Positions 48,520-64,000 of a stretch of DNA of 64,000 nt are shown here, one piece after another. The first letter of the stretch is position 1. Each line of letters begins with the position of its first letter. Both the position numbers and the translations under genes were made by a program. Origin of the DNA: Ficedula albicollis. Its lineage: Eukaryota; Chordata; Aves; Passeriformes; Muscicapidae. The notes under the pieces are model-generated. The model searched no databases and had not been told where the DNA came from. It saw nothing but the letters and a program-made list of their open reading frames with translations. The stretch spans positions 3,414,060-3,478,059 of the forward strand of contig NC_021686.1 of the NCBI RefSeq assembly GCF_000247815.1. Reading direction: 5' to 3'.

Positions 48520-48803
48520 GGAGGAGAGAAGGAGTCAGAGCTGCAAGCAGCTGCCTATGAGGAAAGGAGTCAGAGTTGCTTGAGAGAAGTCCACTGCAAG
48601 AAGACACAGAAAGTTTTTAATGAAGACAGATGTTGGTGCCAGTTGTGTCCATCTTAATTATGGAGGAGAGAAGGAGTCAGAGCTGCAAGCAGCTGCCTAT
48701 GAGGAAAGGAGTCAGAGTTGCTTGAGAGAAGTCCACTGCAAGAAGACACAGAAAGTTTTTAATGAAGACAGATGTTGGTGCCAGTTGTGTCCATCTTAAT
48801 TAT
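48520..48803. repeat. Perfect 142-bp tandem duplication
   Basis: A segment beginning GGAGGAGAGAAGGAGTCAGAG at about 48520 and ending CCATCTTAATTAT at 48661 is repeated without visible change at 48662-48803. Inside each copy, AGGAGTCAGAG occurs twice. Perfect identity over 142 bp means a very recent event or an assembly duplication. Confidence 0.95.
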
Positions 48804-51775
48804 ACATAATTACTACACAGCGGGATCCAGAAGCCAGCCTGCAATTCCAGGGAATTGTTTGGAGGTGGCTTGGCCTTGCAGGTGCCCCATCCCTCCACAT
48901 TTGTGCCAGGGGATTTTGGGATTTGGCCTTTGGGTTTGACATTTCCTGCAGGAGCAGGTCCTGCTTATGTGCTTTCACATCTGCACCTCCCCTGCTGCCC
49001 CTCAGGCACAATCCCTCCCTCCAAACACAAAAATCCCTCCTTTGGCTGGAGCTGAGCCCCACTGGGATGGAGGAATTGCTTGGGTTTTCTCAGCTGAATG
49101 CAGACTGTGGCTCCAGTGAGAGGTGGAGAGATGTAAACCCTTAATGGATAATGAAGATCTATTGAATTAATCAATTGGTGTTCTCAGGTATACAGAGAAA
49201 AACCACTAAGTTTTATCTTAAATACGTGCATTCCAATGTAGGTCTGCTGTAACACTTGTATTGCTCCTAGCAAATGAACCAGTCTTGGAAAATGGCATCA
49301 ACTCGTGTTAGTAACATTAGCTCCTTACAAATTTTGGTTTACAATAAAATTTCCTTTCTCTCACCAAAGAAACTTCAGTGGAAATTGGGCTTCTCACGTT
49401 TAGGAGAAAACAAATTAGTGATAAGTAGCTGCTCCAAGTAATCCTACAAAATTCTCCTCTAGAACCAGCTGTTTCCAGGCCAGAAGTGAAACCATCTCCT
49501 TCCACTATATGAAATTATCCACAAGAAACATACCCCAAACGACAAGCTAATCCATTTGTCTGTGTCAGAGTTAAAAACAGGGGGACAGAAAAGCTCCTGG
49601 AGGTTGAAAAGTGCAAAACTACTTTTTGCAAATTAGCTGGACTCAAGGTACTTAACAAAATTTTGCCTCCTTATCAACATGGTTTATTAGATATGCTGAG
49701 CCACTGATTGCTTTTTGATACATGAAAATACTAAACATTGAAAGACCTTGGTGTAGAGTATGAGACAAGACTTTTCATTGTCAGATGTTTTTTGTTTTAG
49801 CATTTAGAGTTATAAAGAATCATGTTTATGGAGTGTATTCTCTAAGGGTGCCTGCAAGTTTCTACATAACATTTAACACTACTAAGAGTAATTCACGCAT
49901 ATTTAATGCACAAAAACTTTCTCAGTGTATAAAGACATCTGAACCTGTCTTGTTCAAAATTACATTTCTAACATTGTTCTTGAGAGAAATATTTGGAATA
50001 AATTTGCAGAATAAGTGAGCGGTTATTGAGGGAATCTCCTCTAGGAAAGAATTACATGGGGCAAAACTGAAAATGGTCAAAATCCCCATGAGGGTTCCTG
50101 GCAGACCAAAGCCATGGCAAGGTTTAATTCCTCAGGCAGGTTCGACAGGACTCTCCCAGGCACTGCCTTTTAGCTCAGCTTGGTCCTGCCTCCTGTTTGC
50201 TAATGGTTCTGAGCAAATTGGCTCTAATTACTCCAGGTAATTTGAGTTAATGTGTCACCTCCAGGCTGCTAGTCAGTCAGCTCTGTATGTGTTCCTCAAT
50301 GATTACAAGTGTAAGTAATCATCAATGCACCTTATTTTCAGCATCTGTGCATTGTTTCACTGTGGAGTAGAGGCTTCTGTCTGTGGGACTTCATTTATGG
50401 TAGCTCTTGAAGGATTTATATGTCAGGGCATTGATTGAGCAAGATACTGCCTTATTTTAGATCATCTGATTCCATTTTATTTATATGTCAGGGCATTGAT
50501 TGAGCAAGATGCTGCCTTATTTTAGATCATCAGATTCCATTTCAGGACTGGTATTTTTATTCTGAATAATAGCATTTGATGGAAAATGTTAGCTGTAGTT
50601 ATTCCCACTTAACATAAATCTGGTTCCTATTTCCCATTTGGTAAGTTCTCTGTAATCCCTCTGGCAGAGATATAGGTAGTGTGAGATGGGTACTTGCAGA
50701 ATTTTGGGGAAAAAATTAATTTGGACTCAATCCTGCACTCTTTGCCAGCAGAAGTGATCTCATTGAAGCCACTTACTTGCTAATAAGGGCTTTGAGTGCA
50801 GCCTTCAGATCATGAACAAAGGAGTGTTTTGTTTGTTTGAAAAACTCATCTCTCTGCCACTTTCAGAACAAATGGGAAAATGAAATAGGGAAATATTCCC
50901 TTTTGCAGTCGCCCATCTCTGTGTCATTTCAGCTGACCCCTGCACAGCACCAATTGACCAAACTCCACTCACTGGTGTGGGGGTGAATGCAGTTCAGCTG
51001 CCAGTCCTTAGAGATGTACAGAAACACCAGATCAGAGGCTTTTCATTAAAGTGCCTTTCATCATGCACATCAGTAAACCAGCATTACCTGTAACCCTGAA
51101 AACAGCAGCAAAAAAAAGCAAGCAAGGCCCACTCAGGAGGGTTTCTGAGGATGTCTGGCCAGTGAAATGAGGCAGTGGGTGCTTTGCTCTAGTGCCTGTC
51201 TGAGGAATCAGTCAGTGTAAATCCCTCCAGCACAATCACTGACGTGTAGGGGGTGTTTTGGGAGCCGTTAGAATATTCCTGCAGGAAAAGATGTGAACCA
51301 GCTGGCTTGAACCCAGCCACAGTGGGACCCTCAGCACTTGGAATCAGCCCCAGTTCACATCGCTCAAGAGGGTGACTCTGCCTCTTGACTCAAGAACAGA
51401 AGAGATGAAACTTCGCTCTTTATTCACACTTTGACTCTCCAGAGCGAAGGGAATGATCCCATGTTAAGATGTTATACCTGAAATCAAAGCCCTGTAGAGC
51501 AATAGAGACAATATTTTACTGGGAGACACAACTCAAGTGCTTTTGTTGTGGGGGTGGAGGAGGGAAGGGCTTGCCTGGGATGTCAGGTTAGGGTCAGGCA
51601 TTTACACTGATGTGGCACAAATTCTACTTTGATTTTTCTAGAGCTTTTTTTCTGTAGCTATCTGCATGTCTTTAGCTTTAATTGCTTGCAAACCTGCTGG
51701 AGGCAGGGAGCAAGGCTGGCTAGAGTCAGACTGATGCAGGTTCACAGTGATGGTGCTGAAGTCACAGCTGGGAGG
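48804..51775. other. Non-coding DNA with a 65-bp duplication
   Basis: No gene is recognised. The GC-richer part at 48850-49080 is open on both strands without domain content. An AT-rich block at about 49150-49290 has conserved-element-like composition (GAATTAATCAATTGG). The duplication at 50414 is listed separately. Confidence 0.5.
50414..50541. repeat. 65-bp tandem duplication
   Basis: ATTTATATGTCAGGGCATTG begins at 50414 and again at 50479. The copies differ at two or three positions (ATACTG against ATGCTG, ATCTGATT against ATCAGATT). Confidence 0.95.
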
Positions 51776-51887
51776 GTATTGCTCACTTATTGTAGAGCCA
51801 TGGCAGGGTTTGGGTTGGACAGGACCTTAAAGTATTGCTCACTTATTGTAGAGCCATGGCAGGGATTGGGTTGGACATGGTTTTTGA
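51776..51887. repeat. 56-bp tandem duplication containing CR1 tail motifs
   Basis: GTATTGCTCACTTATTGTAG begins at 51776 and again at 51832. Each copy includes GGGTTTGGGTTGGACAGGACC or a close variant, which resembles the antisense CR1 3' end (GGTTTGGGTTGGA, ACCTTAAAG). A third copy of that tail motif, without the other sequence, starts the CR1 at about 51905. Confidence 0.85.
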
Positions 51888-52490
51888 GAACTGTGGGATC
51901 CTGGAATGGTTTGGGTTTGGAGAGACCTTAAAGCCCATCCAGTGCCACCCCCAGGGTCGCCTCCCGCTATCCCAGAGTGTTCCAAGCCCTGTCCAGCCTG
52001 GCCTGGGACACTGCCAGGGATCCAGGGGCAGCCACAGCTGCTCTGGGCATCAGAGACAGATCTCTCTGGATGGCATCCCTTCCTTCCTGTGTGTGTCAGC
52101 ACAGCTTGGTGCTGCTGCCAGGCGTGCTGAGGGTGCAGTGATCCCTGTCCGTGCTGCTGGTGAGCAGGGCTGGTCCCAGGGCTGACCCCCAGGAACAGAA
52201 CAGGGCTCTGCTCTGTGCTCAGACATCAACCCCAGCTCTGAGTGTGACCAGCAGCCATCCCTTCCCCACCCAGTGGTCCCTCTGTCAAATCCCTCCTGTT
52301 TGCAGACAAGGGTGCCATGTGGGACAGTGTCCAATGCCTGGCACAAGTCCAGGCAGGTGAATATCAGTCACTCTTCCCTAATTCACCAGCTCTGTAACTT
52401 CCCCATGGACAGTCACAGGATGTGCCCTCAGTGAAGCTGTGTTAGCTGTCACCAATCCCCTCCTTATGCTCCAGGAGACTTGCTGTGCAA
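51888..52490 (-). mobile_element. CR1 LINE fragment, reverse transcriptase and 3' end
   Basis: This is CR1 in antisense orientation. Its 3' end is on the left: TGGAATGGTTTGGGTTTGG and GACCTTAAAGCCCATCCAG, then GTCCAGCCTGGCCTGGGACAC and CAGGGATCCAGGGGCAGCC are typical of avian CR1. On the minus strand at about 52337-52305 the translation reads ALDTVPHGTLV, matching the conserved FDTV.H..L segment of the CR1 reverse transcriptase, with Phe replaced by Leu. Frameshifts and an internal deletion between the RT part and the 3' end make it non-functional. Confidence 0.85.
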
Positions 52491-55400
52491 GCTCATCCAG
52501 CTGCTAAATGGGGTTGAAAGTTTTGTCCCTTTCCAGAGCAGTAATAAAGCTGTAATGTGCTCCTGAATCTCAGGAGAGTGTAAAGTCTAATTTGCTTCCG
52601 AGCTCGGATCGAAAGCAGAACCTTTGCTGAACTGGAAGGAGCTGAACAGTTACACTCAGCCATAATAAATCTGGCTTTAGATTGTATTAATAGAATGAAA
52701 ATTGACTGGTCTGAGGGAGCATGCTGGCCTGGTGTTGAATCACCCTGAGTGTTTATTTGAAACCAAATTTGAACAAATAAACCAAACCTCTCAGTGGCTA
52801 AGTTGGTATCAAAGGGCTTTATGGCAGATCAAGCCTCATCAATGTGACATCAAGTTTTTGTTTATCCTTTTGCATAAACTCTTACTGTGTGTCTGGATAT
52901 TATGGCTGATTCTGGCCAAATCAGCCCTGTGAGTGATTCAGTATCGCCCAGAACTGGCACCCACTGCTGTGGGATCGTGGCCTCGCTGTGTGCTTATGGT
53001 AATTGATGCCTGGTTTCATGTCTGCCTCCCTGGCCTTGTCCAGGTTGTCATTGCTGCTTGTGCCATGATGAAATATATGTTGAACTGCTTATTTGAAAGA
53101 TTAGATTTCAAATCAATCAAACACCTTATGCCAGTATATCTGTGGGAAGGAAGAGAGTGCAGGCAGAAAAACCCCAGGACTTGAGTGTGACATTAAGATG
53201 TAGAAAAAAGGAATTTTCCTGAGTGTAGCAGAAGTTGAGAGAAATTGATAGCAAAATCAACACTGAACAAACAAGAAAAAAAAAAAAAAGAGGGCTTGGC
53301 AGTCCTTTCAGTGTCAGTATTGCTTTAAAATTAGTTTTGCAAATCTATATTTAATTAGACAGTTATTGTACTGTGTGCTAAATAAACACTAATTATTAAA
53401 CATGGGATTTATTGAAGTGTAATAGGTATTTCTAAAACTCTTAATTTACTTAGCCTGGGTAAACAAATTCTAAATGATCAACATATCTTCCTGTACAAGA
53501 GGAACTAATCTATGAGAGCATCCAGGAGCCAGGATTATATAATATTTTCTAATAGGTATTTTATTCCAAGACATGCCTCAGGAATATGGGCTTGTCTCTG
53601 CGATTCATTTCAAGATCAGGGCTGTTAATTATTTGTAGAACCTTGTGCCTTATACACCATGCAGTTGCCATCTAAGTCTTGAATGCAACAAGTGAACCCA
53701 TGGGGGAGAAACTCAGGATTTCTTTAATTGAGCACCTTGCTTAAACATTCTGGTGAATAAGCTTTTTGGCAACACCACAGGCTGAAATTTGAAAGCAAAG
53801 ATCATTTTCCTGTCCTTACCCTCCTCTCCCAGCTTTGCTGGCATGGAGGGACACAGTTTACACAATTACACAATCACAATTACACAATGTGATGGAGTGC
53901 AGTATATTCCAAGCCTGTTGTATTTTTGTTCTAACTGTCCTCAGAATTAAAGGTCAGTCTGCAACTCAATAAAATACACTTTTAGCTTCCATGAATTTGG
54001 GGAAACTGAATGCTGTTTAAGTGAGCTCTTCAAGTCAATGGCCAATTTGATTTGGAAACTGCAGCTCAACTAGATATGCCCATATAGCTCGAGTTCTCTT
54101 TTGAGTAATTTGTGTTGCAAAAGCTTTTTTTGGATATGAACCCTCAGAAAAAAGTCTGGAATGACAAATGTGTATTGCTGATGGGAAATAGAAGCTGCTG
54201 TTCAAGTTGGGAGCCTGGCAGAGAAGTCTGTACCCGGCTTTCTGCATATTCCTAAATCCTTTGTGGAATCACCTGAACTATTATGTGTCCACAAGGGATC
54301 ACAGACACAAGTTTGGGAAACTATATATGGAATATTTGAGATCTTTCTAGGAGCAGCATCTGGGCATCCATACTTCCTGCCAGAGCATCCAAGACTCTCA
54401 TCCTGGAGATAAAGGGAAATTCGAGGCTTTTTTTGGAAGAGCTCTCAAACAGTCCCTGACAGTCTTTTATCTTGGGTATTAAAAAAAGCCATCAATAATT
54501 AGCAGGCTATATTTGGAAAACTCGATGTCTGATGTAATCTGAAGGCTTGGCAAGGAAGAAGAGAGTTTGCATTCTGCCCAGAATAAATATAGCATTTCTA
54601 AGTGCTTTGCATCTTCTCTTTGCAGTAGAGCTTTTTGTATTTAATCCTGCTGTTAAAAACCAGGTTTGAAGATTTTTGCCTTTCAAGGTTTTTTTCTTCT
54701 CTGTTTCTCACTAGGCTCTCTGAATTGCTTTTTTTTGTTTTGTTTAGTTTGAGAGGGATTTTATTATATCCTGAAATGAAGCATCCTTCTGAATTAGTCA
54801 AGACCCAAAGTACCATGGAAGTGCCTATAACTGAACTTGCAAAAAGGAGGTAAGTTTCCTGAATAAATGCTTCACTGATTTGAGACCAAATGATGGTAGG
54901 GAGCTCTGAGGGGTTTGAGCTGCCTTACATTTGATTGCTATTTTCTTACTGAGGTGTTCAGGTGATAAACAAGGCTTTCAATGCAGGTCTTTGGACCCCC
55001 TCAGTCTCAGGCATTTATGGCTCATGGTTTTTGTACTCACTTCCACTGTTTCAGTATTTGCTTCTTCTCGTGTCCAAGCATCCCAATTTTTTATTTATCA
55101 GGTCTCATTGAACATCAATATTAAGAGGATAAACTCCACCCTATCTACTCTTCCTTTAGGCCAAAGGAGCAAGGTCAGAACTGCTGTAATTTTTAAGTTG
55201 GAGGCAAATTTGGCTAATAATTCCTCCTCCTGCTCGACTTTAGACTTTGCCTTGTTCTCTTCTTCCGTTCTTCATTTTTTTAAGACTTGATGTCTTTATC
55301 TGGACTCAAGACTTTTGCTAGCTGAAGCAGCTTATTAATCTCTTTGGAAGACAGATGGACAATTAGCTTTGAAGGAAAAGGAAAGCACAGCTTTTGAGAC

Positions 55401-56507
55401 TGTAATCTCCTTTATCTGTAGATTAATACAAGGAGAATTCTTGCATGGAAAAGGACCTATGTCAGATCAAGGAGATAAATTAGAGTAGCCAATGCTATAT
55501 TTTTCAGATAGCAAATTAATTTCGTGATTATTTCCATTTTTGTGCAAGCCAGGGTGCAGCATTGCTCAAGAAAAGAGGGTAGCAGAATGGATTTTGAGAA
55601 AACCCACTTTTCTATACATTCTACATAAGTAGGTGACAAAAAACCCATTTGGGACCTCAAGGGAAAAGTAGAATAAGGAAGAAGAGGTGGTGCTGTCAAG
55701 GCAGAGTTATCCCAACAATCACAAGGTGCTTTTAAGGGACACTAGAATGGATACTACGAAGAAAGATGAAAGCCAACACAAACCAAGTTAGAATTGAATA
55801 GAATTGAATTAGGAAGCTCCTGCCAGCTCAGAAGGGCCAGGAGCCTGCCCTGGCTGTGCTCAAAGAGGTGACACCACAGCCACAAGGGCGAGAGGAGCTG
55901 CTTGTGACACATGGGAGATGGTGCAGGTGCCAAAATAAATATCTTCTATGGCATTAAATGGCACTTAGGAGCTGAGGGATGTTGCTGTTAGCTGTGGGTA
56001 AGAGAATTTAGGGGGCCTTATCCTCCCCTGAGCTATCAGATCTCAGTAAATCCCCCGACCTTTCTGTGTCTTAGTTTTCCTCTCTGTGAGTGTGAGCAAT
56101 GGTGGCTCCTGCCTCAAAGTGACACAGAGGCAGGAGAGTGCAGTGCAGGTGTGGGAATGAGCCTGGCAGCTCAGAAACTGCTCAGAACCTGCACTGCTGG
56201 GGAGTAACCAGCACCCCTCTCCCTAGGAAATCAGCAGTAAAAAGGGGGAGTCTGCAGTGTGGTTTACAGCTTCTGTTGGATGAACCAGTTTGCAAAATTC
56301 ATACATTCAGCCTTTATTTGATATTCAAGCAACCTTTGTTTTGCACCCTTACAGAAATTCCTTTAACATGATGTGGTTCTGCTTTCTGCTGCCCAGTGGG
56401 GTTGGCAGTGGAGTGGTTTCACAGTATTTCACCTACATGGTGCAGAAAAAATGCTGGATGGTGATTTCACTTTTGAGGGATCAAAAAAGCTGAGAAATTA
56501 GCTTGTG
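52491..56507. other. Non-coding DNA
   Basis: AT-rich unique sequence with no recognised gene. A poly-A run lies at about 53276-53289. An open stretch of 119 codons at 54931-55290 (plus) shows no domain and no splice context. A GAATAGAATTGAATT-type short repeat lies at about 55790-55812. Confidence 0.55.
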
Positions 56508-56574
56508 AGTGCACACCTTAACTCCCTAAAAAAAAAAGTGCACCCCTTAACCCCAAAAAAAAAAAAAAAAAAAA
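56508..56574 (+). repeat. Tandemly duplicated A-rich segment
   Basis: GTGCACACCTTAACTCCCT plus 10 A is followed by GTGCACCCCTTAACCCC plus 21 A. This is a duplication of about 30 bp in which the second A run is longer. It resembles an A-tail duplication but no retroposed body precedes it. Confidence 0.75.
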
Positions 56575-62909
<6,335 letters not shown>

Positions 62910-63180
62910 CATCAATCAGGACATTCGTGCTCTGCTGATGTAATTAGGAATACAGAGCATTCTGGCCAGAGGTATCGATCGACTACTTTTATTATAAAAG
63001 TTAGTAATGTTTAATTTCTTGTTGTCAGCTTTCATTGTGCTAAAGAAATCAATTCACTATTGTCTCTTCTCCATTATTCAATCGTCTAATAAGCCACTTT
63101 GCAGTTCCCTCAAAATCAAATTTTAATGATAAATCACTGTAGGAATGGAGAGCACATGAACCCGTGTACATGAGGATTAT
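62910..63180. promoter_or_regulatory. Candidate conserved non-coding element
   Basis: This unique AT-rich block unusually keeps several CpGs: GTATCGATCGACTAC, TTCAATCGTCTAATAAGCC, ACATTCGTGC and AACCCGTGTACATG. It is dense in TAAT/ATTA cores (ATGTAATTAGGAATAC, AATTTTAATGATAAATC). CpG retention in AT-rich unmethylated-looking DNA and homeodomain cores suggest constraint. It is inferred from composition only. Confidence 0.3.
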
Positions 63181-63194
63181 CCCAAATCCATAGT

Positions 63195-63364
63195 AGGTGG
63201 GATGCACTTCTTTCCAATTAGAAATACATTTTTTCTTTTTTTTAAACAGTGAAGCAAAGGCTCCTCTAAGAGCAGGAGGTGGGATGCACTTCTTTCCAAT
63301 TAGAAATAAATTTTTTTTTTTTTTAAACAGTAACACAGTGAAGCAAAGGCTCCTCTAAGAGCAG
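63195..63364. repeat. 82-bp tandem duplication
   Basis: AGGTGGGATGCACTTCTTTC begins at 63195 and again at 63277. The second copy has a longer, uninterrupted T run and an extra TAACACAG before GTGAAGC. Confidence 0.95.
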
Positions 63365-63376
63365 CCAGCAGGGTCG

Positions 63377-63556
63377 GGAGAGCAGAATTCCCGAATTTCC
63401 CGGGATCCAGAGCTGTGTGTGTGTGTCAGGAGAGCAGAATTCCCGAATTTCCCGGGATCCAGAGCTCTGTGTGTGTGTGTCAGGAGAGCAGAATTCCCAA
63501 ATTTCCCGGGATCCAGAGCTGTGTGTGTGTCAGGAGAGCAGAATTCCCAACCTTGC
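63377..63556. repeat. Minisatellite, about 52-bp unit, 3.5 copies
   Basis: GGAGAGCAGAATTCCC begins at 63377, 63429, 63483 and 63533. Each full unit continues as [G/A]AATTTCCCGGGATCCAGAGCT and a (GT)n stretch of variable length, which accounts for periods of 52, 54 and 50 bp. The first two units have CCCGAATTT and the last two CCCAAA/CCCAAC, consistent with CpG decay. The final unit breaks off after AATTCCCAACC. Confidence 0.95.
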
Positions 63557-64000
63557 CAAGATCTCTCTTTCACATTTTTAACATGTGAAACTGTGTTAAA
63601 TCATTCTCACCTCTTTGAAAAATAATCTAATGTATATTATGCTGAACAATTATATTTTAAAATTCATTTCCATGGCCAAGGTGGTTTCCCACACCCAGCA
63701 TCCGTGCCTCTATCAGCTGAACACAAAAGGTGTGCAAAAGCTGAACTCCCCATTCTTGGGCCCACAGATAAATGAAGCAACTTTTCCAACACCTCCAGAT
63801 TCAGGAAACAACGTGCCTGAACACTTGTATGTGTGCATGGAGTAATTAATCATTTTTTACATTAGGAAAGCTGTGCCACAGATCTCAATATTGCAATGCA
63901 CACTGAACCACTGCTTCCCTCTGCTCATAAATCAGGTCACAGGGTAGCCACCATTCCATTTTTGCAGTTGCAGGGTAGTAAAGTAAGAAGTTTATTGCAA
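63557..64000. other. Non-coding DNA to the window end
   Basis: Unique AT-rich sequence. A 76-codon open stretch at 63615-63845 (plus) shows no domain and has no splice or start context that supports it. Confidence 0.55.

Noticed and set aside
56508..56574. Processed pseudogene or SINE tail
   Set aside because: A runs are present but no SINE promoter boxes, retroposed body or target-site duplication could be seen upstream.
63377..63556. Cloning-vector polylinker (GAATTC, CCCGGG, GGATCC close together)
   Set aside because: The sites recur in diverging minisatellite units separated by (GT)n and do not match a polylinker order; no other vector sequence is present.

Overview
This window looks like non-coding DNA from a bird genome, probably a songbird. 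The evidence is two clear fragments of CR1, the dominant avian LINE: one on the plus strand near 44.8-45.25 kb with recognisable reverse-transcriptase C-terminal coding, and one on the minus strand near 51.8-52.5 kb. The rest is AT-rich, with sparse transposons, depleted CpG, one CpG-rich block and no bacterial-style gene packing. Species and chromosome cannot be determined from the sequence. Long open frames are few, and nearly all come from simple repeats.

Layout: 1-8.4 kb is unique non-coding DNA. An uninterrupted 972-base poly-C tract follows (8403-9374). 9.4-14.5 kb is non-coding, with conserved-element-like AT-rich sequence and two local duplications. 14.56-16.21 kb is the only gene-like part. 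It has a CpG-rich block, an AT-rich block carrying TCAAGGTCA, a splice-acceptor-like site, a 38-base T run, and a candidate 73-codon first coding exon (15992-16210) ending at a GTAAGT donor. I do not recognise the protein. If the exon is real, much of the downstream window could be its first coding intron. 19.34-20.50 kb is a minisatellite of 31-bp palindromic units with two different higher-order organisations.

From 23 kb onward there are four more poly-C tracts (23257, 34067, 41420, 58179). The tracts at 34067 and 41420 sit between direct copies of their own flanking sequence, and the one at 23257 lies between two T runs. This pattern fits failed contig joins or gap filling better than natural DNA. 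44.8-46.05 kb is a CR1 whose 3' UTR is mostly missing and whose terminal octamer repeat has expanded into about 18 copies of a 44-bp higher-order repeat. 47.9-48.8 kb is an unclassified segment, possibly a worn LTR, with a 142-bp tandem duplication. 51.8-52.5 kb is the minus-strand CR1 with its 3' tail motif present three times. The last kilobase holds an 82-bp duplication and a CpG-containing minisatellite.

Fifteen separate short tandem duplications (27-151 bp) occur across the window. No convincing tRNA, rRNA, CRISPR array, operon or complete protein-coding gene was found, and no multi-gene system is visible. The most interesting items are the poly-C tracts and their duplicated flanks, the palindromic minisatellite, the CR1-tail-derived repeat and the candidate exon.
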